The translations under genes and the position numbers were made by a program. Shown one piece after another: positions 16,848 to 25,069 of a stretch of 64,000 nt of DNA (its first letter is position 1; each line of letters begins with the position of its first letter). Under the pieces are notes generated by a model. That model had not been told where the DNA came from. It did not search any database and saw nothing but the letters and a program-made list of their open reading frames with translations. Source of the stretch: COMBO-56-21 sp041559015 (GTDB taxonomy: Archaea > Thermoplasmatota > Thermoplasmata > UBA10834); contig JBFFED010000003.1 in assembly GCA_041559015.1 (NCBI GenBank), positions 8,338-72,337 on the forward strand. The letters are read 5' to 3'.

Positions 16848-17048
16848 ATGCAGGCAAACAAGGATTTTGCGTTGCTCGTTGGCAAGGCGTTCTTGCGCGA
16901 GTTGGACGTGGGCAATACAGAGACTGCCCTAGCGTTCGGCAGAGCGTTCCTTCTGGCGCTCGGGATGAAAGGTCCCGACCACACGGAGAAGCACGGGTAC
17001 GCAAACGGACGGGACTACGGCGAACACTACGCGACCGCTGGCAGCTGA
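16848..17048 (+). CDS. Small hypothetical protein (66 residues)
   Basis: No family recognised. The sequence begins MQANKDFALLVGKAFLREL and continues with alanine/leucine-rich helices, then a polar C-terminus rich in Gly, His and Tyr (HGYANGRDYGEHYATAGS). No signal peptide, membrane helix or cysteine motif. Support comes only from the well-placed TATA box and archaeal-like codon use. It converges on the antiporter gene with a 29-base gap. Confidence 0.4.
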   Translation: MQANKDFALLVGKAFLRELDVGNTETALAFGRAFLLALGMKGPDHTEKHGYANGRDYGEHYATAGS

Positions 17049-17077
17049 AGCCTGTCGATCACGAGGGCATCGGACGG

Positions 17078-18289
17078 TCAGAAACCTATCTTGTGTCCTC
17101 CCCGTTTTAGTATCCACTTGAGCACTGAGGGCGTGAAGACCGCGGTCATCAGGCCCATGAACACAACGACCGAATAGACGTCTGGGCCGATTATCTCCTG
17201 CGACAGGCCGTAGTACGCTATGACGAGCGCTATCTCCAGCCGGGGGACCATGCCCATGCCGACCGCAAGGGAGTCCATCTTGGACATGCCCGTGAGGTAA
17301 GCGGGTACACCGCACCCGACCACCTTCGTGGCGACAGCGACCACCGTGAGCACGATGCCGAACCAGATGGTTTCCCACATCGCCCTCACGTCGACCACCA
17401 CCCCAAGCGAGACGAAGAAGATGGGCACGAACAGGGCCTCCAGGTACTGAGTGCCCTTCCGGAAGCCGTCCCTGAGCACGGAACCGGAGAACGCGGTCCC
17501 CGCGACGAACGCGCCCACTATCGCGGAGATGCCCAGGACCTCGGCGACGTTGGCGTAGAGGAAAGCTATCGCGAGGGCGAGCACGAACCCGCTCAGCGGC
17601 ATCTTACGTCTGTAGCCGGATATCTGAACGTTGAAGACGAGCTTCGCTAAGAAGTGCGAGCCCAACCAGCCCCCGACGACGACGAACAGCGTCGCGATGA
17701 GGACGAGGTAGGCAATCTCTGGGACATCTATCCCGCCCGAGGTGCGCCCCGAAATCGCCAGCACGACCATGCCCAGAATGTCGTCCACGACGGCCGCGCC
17801 GACTATAGCGTACGTGACCTGTGTCCCCACCAGCCCTATCTCATTGAGCACGCTCGCGGTCACGGCGACGCTCGTCGCGACCAGGGTGGCGCCTATGAAC
17901 ACCGCGTCCGCCCCGTAGCCGAACAGGTGCGCGATCATGAACCCGCCGCCCCAGGGGATGAGCACGCCCCCGATGGCGATCGCTATCGACCGGCGGGTGT
18001 ATATCTCCTTGAGGTCGCACTCCAGCCCGATCATGAATAGGAGGACTATAGCCCCCAGCTGCGCCAGGAACTCGAGCGTCTCTGGGAAGCCCTCGCCGTC
18101 CGGCTCGGACATCCCTATGATCCCGAAGTATCCAAGGAGCACCCCGATGACTATGTAGGCGAGGACCTTGGGCTGGCCGAACCTGCTGAAAATGAAGCTG
18201 GCGAAGAGCGCGATGACTAGGAGGAATGTGAGCTCGAACCAGACCTCTTCGAGCAGTTGGTCCAGGAAACCTGAGAGGTCGATGGCCAT
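17078..18289 (-). CDS. Cation/proton antiporter (CPA2/KefB-type)
   Basis: 403 residues with about 12 hydrophobic segments. Family landmarks: FSRFGQPKVLAYIVIGVLLG early, GAIVLLFMIGLECD for helix 3, VATSVAVTASVLNEIGL, and the ion-binding VGAAVVDDILGMVV carrying the paired aspartates. GMGMVPRLEIALVIAY precedes the last helices. Exchanges Na+ or K+ for protons in the cytoplasmic membrane; the ion is not decidable. No C-terminal TrkA domain, so it is the short form. ATG at 18289 with a TATA-like box (18321-18329) upstream. Confidence 0.85.
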   Translation of the reverse strand: MAIDLSGFLDQLLEEVWFELTFLLVIALFASFIFSRFGQPKVLAYIVIGVLLGYFGIIGMSEPDGEGFPETLEFLAQLGAIVLLFMIGLECDLKEIYTRRSIAIAIGGVLIPWGGGFMIAHLFGYGADAVFIGATLVATSVAVTASVLNEIGLVGTQVTYAIVGAAVVDDILGMVVLAISGRTSGGIDVPEIAYLVLIATLFVVVGGWLGSHFLAKLVFNVQISGYRRKMPLSGFVLALAIAFLYANVAEVLGISAIVGAFVAGTAFSGSVLRDGFRKGTQYLEALFVPIFFVSLGVVVDVRAMWETIWFGIVLTVVAVATKVVGCGVPAYLTGMSKMDSLAVGMGMVPRLEIALVIAYYGLSQEIIGPDVYSVVVFMGLMTAVFTPSVLKWILKRGGHKIGF

Positions 18290-18320
18290 CGCGTATCGGC
18301 CAATGGATGCGTCTGGCGCA

Positions 18321-18329
18321 TTTATTTGT
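18321..18329 (-). promoter_or_regulatory. TATA-like box of antiporter gene
   Basis: ACAAATAAA on the minus strand, 32-40 bases before the ATG at 18289. Confidence 0.4.
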
Positions 18330-18345
18330 TTCTGAGCCTCGAATC

Positions 18346-21300
18346 TCAGAGACCGTACGCCCTTGCCCTCACCACCCAGAAGTCTATCCGGTCACCCGTG
18401 TTCTTGCTCAACAGGCCCTTCGCGAACTCCCGCGGGACGCCTTCGAGGTAGAGTCCGAACTCGACGGACCAGCTCCCCCAGCTCTTCCCCGCGACCTTTC
18501 CCAGGGCGGGTATGTTCGGGGATATCGCGGCCGCGCAGGTATACTTCACGTCCAGGGGCCCCACCGCTCCTATGACCCTCATCATCCTCGGGAGACCAAC
18601 CTCGAACAACAGCTCGCACCGTATGAACAGCCCAGAGAACACGCTCGTGGGGAATGGTGGATAGGCGACCGGGTTGTTCGCCCGGCCAAGATTGACCATG
18701 AAAGTCGCGAGATTGAATATCAGCCACCTGAGGAGGTCCACGATCGCCTCCCCCGTCACGACAAAGGACGCCCTGAACCCCACACCCCCTGAGCCTGTGG
18801 GGTCCGAGACGACCACCTTGATGAAGAATATGACCTCGTGGACGATCTCCTTCACGAGCGACAGCAGGTTCTCGATGAGGTTGTTGAGCACGCGCTTCGC
18901 GAACACGGCTAGGAAGTCAAGCGAGGCCGACACCTCGTGCAGCTGTGTCTCCAGGAACGCTTGATTGAACGCCTGGAAGAGGGCCTTCGCGATGAAGTCC
19001 GCACTCGCCAGGAGCACGGGCGGCCCGTTGGAGAGGCCTCTGCTGCCTGCCTCGAAGGCCCACCTGGGGCCTCCGTCCCATGTGCGCTGCCAAGTGCGTT
19101 CGTCGTTTGCGCTGTCCCTGCACACGGGGGTCCTGTCGACCAGACCGCCCCCCGCGTCGAATAGCTCTATCGCGTCCCCATCGTTGAACGGGTCGTCGGG
19201 GACTCCGTTGTCTATCGAAGTCTCCGGGAACGTGAACACAATAACCCCGTTCGCAGGTATCGTCCCGGATACGTCCATCTCCTTCTGCACTCCGTGGACG
19301 GTCGCCAGGCGCCACCCATCGACGCACCTCGGCGCGTCAAGCGGGTTGTAGAGCTCCACCCATTCCCTGCCGCTGTCCTCGCCCGTCGGATTGGACTCGA
19401 ACTCGTTGACCACGACGTCCGTCGGGAAGGGCGGGGAGTACTTCAGGCGCAGCCCAGCCTCGACAGAGGCAGACAGCCCTAGCACTGGTATGGGTATGTT
19501 CGAGAGCAGCGCGCCGATGCCCGGCAGGTCAGCCGTGCTGACCTCGGCGACGTCGTACGGTTCGACTTCCGGGACCATGACGTCCATGCCCCAGGTCCTC
19601 CCAACGCAGTGCACCTCCACGAACCTGCGCATTATGCACATCAGAGGGTCGACACGTACCTCCACCCTTGTGTCTCCGTGCGTGATCGTCCCGTTCGCGA
19701 GCACGTCCCAGCTGCCGTCGCTGAGCCTCGCGACGCAGATACCGAAGGATATGCTGGGGCCCAGCCGGTCCGTGCACACGGTCACCCGGAGCATGTCGTC
19801 CCCGTTGCGGTAGATGAGGTCTGGGACATAGGTCTGGATGATTATCGTGAACCCGTAGAGCGTCATTCTCAGGGTGACCCGCCCCGTGAGATCGATGAAT
19901 GTCATCACCGCCTTCGCGAGGGCGGAGTTGGCTATCTTCTGGACGTACTCCTGGAGGGTCTCGACGACCGTCTGCATCACGCTCGAGACGGCCTTGACGA
20001 CTCGGACTGCGAAGCTCGCAAGGGTGTCCGAGAGCTCCATCACGAACCGCAGCACGCGCTCGAAACCGTCCTTCACCCATCCGAAAACGGGCTCCAGCTT
20101 GTCCCAGACTATCTCGCAGAACTTCGTGGCGGCGGCCACGGCGTCCGAGGCTATCGTGTTGGACGGGTTGTACTCAACCCCGCTGAGCGGCCACGATGTG
20201 TGCACAAGGACCGGGAAGGTGAGCGCGACCTTGACCCGCCTCAGAGAGGAGGCGTCCTCTCCGCACATCGACTGGAGAACCGAGTTCCTCGATGTCAGCT
20301 CGACATCAAGCTGGCAGAGCACAGACACCGTCCACTGGGTCGCGAACGGCGTCAGATTGACGCTCCCCAGGGAGGTCATGTGCGTGTTCGGGTATGCCTG
20401 GTCGTCTCTGTCGAAGTCCCACGGGCGCCTGACCTGAACCAGCATGTCGCCTGTCGGGAAGAACGGCTCGAGGGAGGACTGCCCAAGGGAAGGATCGTAC
20501 TGCACTGTCCGGAGCCCTGGGAACCCGCCGGGGATCACGACCTCCACCTCCTCCCGCAGCAGCGTGTCCGAGAACTCGGCGGCCTCCCTGTCTCCGTCCC
20601 AGAACTCGAACTCAGCGCCGAGGTCGACCATGACAGAGCCCTTGAAGGCCGACATGTGCTTCTGGCTCAGGATACTCCTAGACAGCCCGCCCATGAGCTC
20701 CTCGATGGCTTCCGTCATGCCGGGGAACCCCTCCGCGCCAGACAACAGCACGGCCGCGACCGAGTCGACAAGAGGCCCTGCGAAACCGTCATCGGACATG
20801 CAGACCGCTTCCCCCACCAATGTCCTGAGCCTCAGCAGTTGTATGGAGCAGAGCTGCACAAGGCCGGAGTAGACATATGAGCAGACGCCCCAGGACTCGT
20901 CATTCTCCACATCGGAGAGGAGTATGCTCTCTAGCTGCTGCCGCACGGGCACGGCCAAGTCGGGGATGTACGCGTACCGAGCGGTGTCGAGGACGGACTC
21001 CACCACATTCAAGCAGGCCGACCTGAACAGGCCCGATGTGTCCGCAAGGTCCTCCAAGCGGTCGCTGACGAACGCGGAGAGCCTACTCGCGAACTCGTGT
21101 TCCGCGCTGAACATAGGTAGAGTGCTCCAAGTCTCCGAGAGGGCGGCGTAGTCGAAGCTCAGCTCAGCGTCGCCCGTATGCGATGCGATGGACTCGAACA
21201 GCCCCTGCCCGTCTGCCGGGTCCACGGAAGTGTTCCCCAGGTCCAGCTCCACCGCGGTCGCGAGGTCCTGCGCGAGCCTGGCTAGGCTGTCGGAGACGAG

Positions 21301-22746
21301 CGATGTGAAGCTGGCCTGGCATTCCTTGAAGTCGGGATAGAGGTCCGCCCACGCCTCCGAGGACAGGAGGTCGTATACGGGCAGGTCGACCCCAACGCTT
21401 GCGTTCCCGACCCAGACGGGATGCAGGTCGCCGGCGGCGTCCTCGACGAAATACTGCCTCTCTGGGACTGAAATCACGTAGTCGCACTCGTTCGAGAACA
21501 GGCACGAGAACGCATATCTGTCAACGCCAGAAGCCGAGAGCGTCCGGGCGACCCAGGAGGTCACCGCGGAGTGCGCCTTGTCCTCACCCGTGAAGAGGCT
21601 CACGACGCTTTCCAGCGCGTCGACGCACATGTCGAGCACATCCTTGATGGCGTCCAATGTGCCGAGCCAGCCCAGGTACTCCATCATCCGTACTATGAGC
21701 TGGTCCCCGAGGGCGTAGACCGACTGCGCAGCCACGGATTTGGCGTCGATATCGATTTCGGTCATGCCAAGGAACCACAGGAACAGCTCCGCGGGGTCCA
21801 ACGACCGCGGCCTCTCAGCGCCCAGGGCCGCCAAGCCCAGCGACCCGCCCCCGCAGGACCCGGCGACCTCGTACATGAAAGGCTCGTCGATATCCCTGAA
21901 CAGCCGCGCCTGCTCGAGGAGAAGCCCGACCCCCACCGCCCTGTGGACATCCTGCTCGGTGAGCATCATCTCGGTCGAAAGCCCCGGCGGAGGCGTCGGC
22001 TGGCCATACCCTTCCAGGGCGCGAAGCTGAGCGAGCGTGGTGAGCATGTAGGCGACCATCCTCCCGAGGTCGGAGAACTCCCCATCCGCGGAGGACTCGA
22101 ACACCCTCAGCTTCGATTCGAGGAACGGTAGGGCGGATATCACCGGCCTCTGGAACGACGACTGCCGGGAGAGCGAGACATCGCTCACGGATACCGTCAC
22201 CGAGAAATTCCCGACTGCGACATAGTAGGGATTCACTGAGAACACGCCGAGGGCGTCGTCCGAAGGGGATTGCAGGTCCTGGTAGTCCATGACCTCTCCG
22301 TCACAGGTCAGCTCACTGGTACGCGATGAGTCCGAGATCATGATGTCCGAGGTGCTCCTCTCGACGAAGAACAGGCCGCCGGTCCAGTTGGTGACGCAGG
22401 AGGAGTATCTGGGATCCCTCCTCGGGAACGAGGACGAGATGTACGAGTGCATGCTGTCGGAGAACGCCTCGGAGATGGCGCTCTGGTTCACCGGGAACTC
22501 GTCCCAACCTGACATCGTCTCCCTGGCCCGCCCCACCGCGCACAGGCTGAGCTCCGCGGCGATGTCTGATATGGCCTTCTCCATCGAGTCGAGCATCTGC
22601 TGCATTCGGGAGTCCTCGTACTTGTCTACCTGCTGTTTCGCTATGAACGTGCCCGCTGCAGCCGACGCGACAAGAAGCACGACCGCTATCACGGAGAACG
22701 AGACCTGTCCGGATGCGTCCTCCGCGAGCCCGCCGACGCGACGCAT
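18346..22746 (-). CDS. Giant secreted protein with pilin-like N-terminus and lamin-tail-like domain
   Basis: About 1,466 residues from the ATG at 22746 (ATG 22776 is an in-frame alternative; the frame is open to 22857). The start has a short basic/polar leader, then GQVSFSVIAVVLLVASAA, one hydrophobic helix like an archaeal type IV pilin (class III) signal. The long middle is Ser/Val/Asp-rich with several sequons (NWTG, NFSV), consistent with an exported, glycosylated chain. Near residue 1,140-1,270 a lamin-tail-like domain appears (VVNEFESNPTG, REWVELYNPLD, IPANGVIVFTFP, DAIELFDAGGG). The C-terminus has further hydrophobic helices (DLLRWLIFNLATFMVNL). No enzyme motif seen. Adhesin or envelope role is inference. 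Confidence 0.65.
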   Translation of the reverse strand: MRRVGGLAEDASGQVSFSVIAVVLLVASAAAGTFIAKQQVDKYEDSRMQQMLDSMEKAISDIAAELSLCAVGRARETMSGWDEFPVNQSAISEAFSDSMHSYISSSFPRRDPRYSSCVTNWTGGLFFVERSTSDIMISDSSRTSELTCDGEVMDYQDLQSPSDDALGVFSVNPYYVAVGNFSVTVSVSDVSLSRQSSFQRPVISALPFLESKLRVFESSADGEFSDLGRMVAYMLTTLAQLRALEGYGQPTPPPGLSTEMMLTEQDVHRAVGVGLLLEQARLFRDIDEPFMYEVAGSCGGGSLGLAALGAERPRSLDPAELFLWFLGMTEIDIDAKSVAAQSVYALGDQLIVRMMEYLGWLGTLDAIKDVLDMCVDALESVVSLFTGEDKAHSAVTSWVARTLSASGVDRYAFSCLFSNECDYVISVPERQYFVEDAAGDLHPVWVGNASVGVDLPVYDLLSSEAWADLYPDFKECQASFTSLVSDSLARLAQDLATAVELDLGNTSVDPADGQGLFESIASHTGDAELSFDYAALSETWSTLPMFSAEHEFASRLSAFVSDRLEDLADTSGLFRSACLNVVESVLDTARYAYIPDLAVPVRQQLESILLSDVENDESWGVCSYVYSGLVQLCSIQLLRLRTLVGEAVCMSDDGFAGPLVDSVAAVLLSGAEGFPGMTEAIEELMGGLSRSILSQKHMSAFKGSVMVDLGAEFEFWDGDREAAEFSDTLLREEVEVVIPGGFPGLRTVQYDPSLGQSSLEPFFPTGDMLVQVRRPWDFDRDDQAYPNTHMTSLGSVNLTPFATQWTVSVLCQLDVELTSRNSVLQSMCGEDASSLRRVKVALTFPVLVHTSWPLSGVEYNPSNTIASDAVAAATKFCEIVWDKLEPVFGWVKDGFERVLRFVMELSDTLASFAVRVVKAVSSVMQTVVETLQEYVQKIANSALAKAVMTFIDLTGRVTLRMTLYGFTIIIQTYVPDLIYRNGDDMLRVTVCTDRLGPSISFGICVARLSDGSWDVLANGTITHGDTRVEVRVDPLMCIMRRFVEVHCVGRTWGMDVMVPEVEPYDVAEVSTADLPGIGALLSNIPIPVLGLSASVEAGLRLKYSPPFPTDVVVNEFESNPTGEDSGREWVELYNPLDAPRCVDGWRLATVHGVQKEMDVSGTIPANGVIVFTFPETSIDNGVPDDPFNDGDAIELFDAGGGLVDRTPVCRDSANDERTWQRTWDGGPRWAFEAGSRGLSNGPPVLLASADFIAKALFQAFNQAFLETQLHEVSASLDFLAVFAKRVLNNLIENLLSLVKEIVHEVIFFIKVVVSDPTGSGGVGFRASFVVTGEAIVDLLRWLIFNLATFMVNLGRANNPVAYPPFPTSVFSGLFIRCELLFEVGLPRMMRVIGAVGPLDVKYTCAAAISPNIPALGKVAGKSWGSWSVEFGLYLEGVPREFAKGLLSKNTGDRIDFWVVRARAYGL

Positions 22747-22963
22747 GATTGATGAGCCGCCCTCGAACATGACCATCCCGGCGGACGAATGCGGGGTGGC
22801 GCCTAATGGGTTGCAGCTACATGCAGTGTACGGGGCATGCCACACGCAGATGCGCACACGTTACGCATGGGCCCGTGCGTGGCCATGACGACAAGGGATG
22901 TCTGTCATGGGCTGTAGAAATCATTTTAGGCAGAATTCGCGTTAAACCCCTCGGGATGCACTC

Positions 22964-24244
22964 TTGGATCAGGGCTTGTTAGGCATAGCGATATTCGCGG
23001 TCGTCTATGTCGCTATGGTCTTCGACCTCGTCGACAGGACCGTCGCGGTGCTCTTCGGGGCCCTTACGATGGTCGGCCTCGGCATCCTGGGCGAGAGGGA
23101 GGTCATACAGTACATACACTGGGAGGCCCTGGGGCTCATATTCGGCATGTTCGTCCTGGTCGCCGCGATGAAGGACAGCGGATTCTTCAGGTGGATAGGG
23201 CTCCACGCGCTGCAGGCGACCAAGTTCGAGACCCTCAGGGTATTCATTGTGTTCTGTGCGCTCTCAGCGTTCCTCGCGGCGTTCATGGACAGCATCACGG
23301 TGATGGTCTTCATGGCGTCGCTCACCATCGAGGTGTGCGTGATCCTCCGCGTTCAGCCAATGCCCTTCCTGATAGCGGAGATATGCTCGGCCAACATAGG
23401 AGGCAGCGCGACCATGGTCGGCGACCCGCCCAACGTGATCATCGGGACGGCGCTGAACCTGACATTCTCCGACTTCGCGAGGAACACTGGGCCCATCGCG
23501 ATGATCGCCTTCGCTGTGAACATAATCGTTTTCGGGATCATCTACGAGAAGCTCCTGAACAGGAAGCACCACGATGTGAAGGCGATCATGGAGGAGCACA
23601 AGGACCTCGACCCGTTCAGCGCGATCCAGGACCTCAAGCTCATGAGAATCTCGCTCATGGTGTTCATATTCACAGTGACGCTCCTGATAATGCACAGCGT
23701 CATAGACATGCTGGTAGCGTACGCGGCCATCCTGGGTGCGACGCTAGTGCTCTTCCTTGGCGGACGCAGGATGGACCACCTCGTCGACAAGATAGACTGG
23801 CACACGATAGTCTTCCTGGGAGGGCTGTTCGTCATGGTTGGCGGGCTGGAGAGCAGCGGGGTGTTGTCCGACTTCGCGCACACGCTCGTCGACATCACAG
23901 GGGACGGGGTCGTCCTCGTGACCATAATGATCCTGTGGGTGGCGATGCTCCTGTCCGCCCTCCTCGACAACGTGGCGCTCTCTGCCGCGATGATACCGGT
24001 CATTCAGACCATCTCCACCGATACAGGGATACCTCTCAAGTCGCTTGCCTATACGCTCGCCCTCGGATGCGACATCGGCGGCAATGCGACCCCGATAGGC
24101 GCCTCCGCGAACGTGGTCGGCCTGGCGGTGGCCGAGAAGCACGGCATCAAGTTCTCGTGGCTCCAGTACTGCAAGGTCGCGATACCAGCGACCATAGTCA
24201 CGATGATAGTCGTGAACGTGCTCGTATTCTTGCTGATAGTCTAG
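22964..24244 (+). CDS. ArsB/NhaD-family (ion transporter superfamily) permease
   Basis: 426 residues, about 11-12 membrane helices. The two conserved inverted-repeat signatures are SANIGGSATMVGDPPNVIIG and GCDIGGNATPIGASANVVG, the hallmark of ArsB/NhaD/P-protein transporters. Substrate may be sodium, arsenite or an organic anion; nothing local decides it. The start is TTG at 22964 with a TTAAAC box ~20 bases upstream, divergent from the giant secreted protein. It converges on the TrmB gene with a 10-base gap. Full-length. Confidence 0.85.
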   Translation: MDQGLLGIAIFAVVYVAMVFDLVDRTVAVLFGALTMVGLGILGEREVIQYIHWEALGLIFGMFVLVAAMKDSGFFRWIGLHALQATKFETLRVFIVFCALSAFLAAFMDSITVMVFMASLTIEVCVILRVQPMPFLIAEICSANIGGSATMVGDPPNVIIGTALNLTFSDFARNTGPIAMIAFAVNIIVFGIIYEKLLNRKHHDVKAIMEEHKDLDPFSAIQDLKLMRISLMVFIFTVTLLIMHSVIDMLVAYAAILGATLVLFLGGRRMDHLVDKIDWHTIVFLGGLFVMVGGLESSGVLSDFAHTLVDITGDGVVLVTIMILWVAMLLSALLDNVALSAAMIPVIQTISTDTGIPLKSLAYTLALGCDIGGNATPIGASANVVGLAVAEKHGIKFSWLQYCKVAIPATIVTMIVVNVLVFLLIV

Positions 24245-24254
24245 ACCGCAGGGA

Positions 24255-25001
24255 CTAGTCGCTGCTCTCGGCCATGATGTCGAGGAAGTTCTCCAGGTGT
24301 CTCGAGAGCGTCTCGTTGTCCGTGTACCCGCACGCTGACAGGTCAGGGGCAGCTATGAGCGCGGTCTTCCCGTCCGCGATCACATCGGTGGCTATGAGCC
24401 CCTTGCGCCTGATGACCTTGCAGCCCTTCGGGGCCTTGACGAACGGGCTCGTGATGACTGTCACCTTGACCCCCCTAGAGACGGCGTTCGTGAGCTGCCT
24501 CCTCAGACGCCTCGCGAGCACAGAGACGGATGGGGAGGACATAGCGAGGCTATGTTCAGAATGGTCGAGCATCTCCCCGACCTTCTCCACGACCCGGTCC
24601 CTACCCAGGATCGTGAACACGAGCTGGGGGACGCCCCTCTCGGACAGGATGTCTTTCACCTTCGCTATCCTGCCGAAGGCATCGTCGACCCGCGCCATGA
24701 GCGCCTTGCCCATTTCGTCAGGGTCAACCGCGGAGAATGTCCTGGGCCTTCCGGGCTTCGACCTGACGAACCCCTTGGCCTCGAGGCTCAGCATGACCTT
24801 GTAGGCCGAAGTCCGTGGAATCTGTGAAATCTCAGCTACAATATTAGCCCGACTCGTGCCCAAGGCCACGAGGGCGACGTACGCCCTTGCCTCGTAATCG
24901 GTCAGCCCCAGCCCCTGGAGCGTTCCAGACACCTCGAGATAGTCCTTGAGGAGCGATTCCGGGTCCCCCCCGAGCGCCGAGACTGCTTTCTTCAGGTCCA
25001 T
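24255..25001 (-). CDS. TrmB-family transcriptional regulator
   Basis: About 248 residues. The N-terminal winged helix is the TrmB type: LQGLGLTDYEARAYVALVALG, recognition part EISQIPRTSAYKVMLSLEAKG, wing GRPRTFSAVDP. A short coiled coil follows, then a phospholipase-D-like C-terminal domain (SVSVLARRLRRQLTNAVSRGVKV ... LIAAPDLSACGYTDN) of the sort used for ligand sensing. ATG at 25001 lies at the edge of a 23-bp palindrome, so the protein likely represses itself. It is divergent from the tes-ferredoxin-GGR operon, which it may also control (inference). Confidence 0.82.
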   Translation of the reverse strand: MDLKKAVSALGGDPESLLKDYLEVSGTLQGLGLTDYEARAYVALVALGTSRANIVAEISQIPRTSAYKVMLSLEAKGFVRSKPGRPRTFSAVDPDEMGKALMARVDDAFGRIAKVKDILSERGVPQLVFTILGRDRVVEKVGEMLDHSEHSLAMSSPSVSVLARRLRRQLTNAVSRGVKVTVITSPFVKAPKGCKVIRRKGLIATDVIADGKTALIAAPDLSACGYTDNETLSRHLENFLDIMAESSD

Positions 25002-25023
25002 ATGTAGCTGTAACAACTACATA
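25001..25023. promoter_or_regulatory. Palindromic operator in the TrmB/tes intergenic region
   Basis: Perfect 7-base outer arms TATGTAG ... CTACATA, with inner TGT/ACA matches and only the centre and one pair unpaired over 23 bp. It covers the predicted transcription and translation start of the TrmB gene and abuts the shared TATA box. Autoregulatory operator is inference. Confidence 0.65.
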
Positions 25024-25024
25024 A

Positions 25025-25034
25025 GGTTTAAATG
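25025..25034. promoter_or_regulatory. Shared bidirectional TATA box
   Basis: GGTTTAAATG reads as a TATA box on both strands. It is ~24 bases from the TrmB ATG on one side and ~36 from the tes ATG on the other. Confidence 0.55.
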
Positions 25035-25049
25035 ATTCGCTAGATCATT
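25031..25049. promoter_or_regulatory. Second inverted repeat beside the tes promoter
   Basis: AATGAT (25031-25036) and ATCATT (25044-25049), 7-base spacer, lying between the TATA box and the predicted tes transcript start. It mirrors the palindrome on the other side of the TATA box but with different sequence. Confidence 0.35.
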
Positions 25050-25069
25050 CTCCGGCAGGGTGCGAGAAA

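Noticed and set aside
22747..22857. 37-residue N-terminal extension of the giant secreted protein
   Set aside because: It is cysteine- and proline-rich without helix character and would bury the pilin-like signal. ATG 22746 or 22776 fits better.
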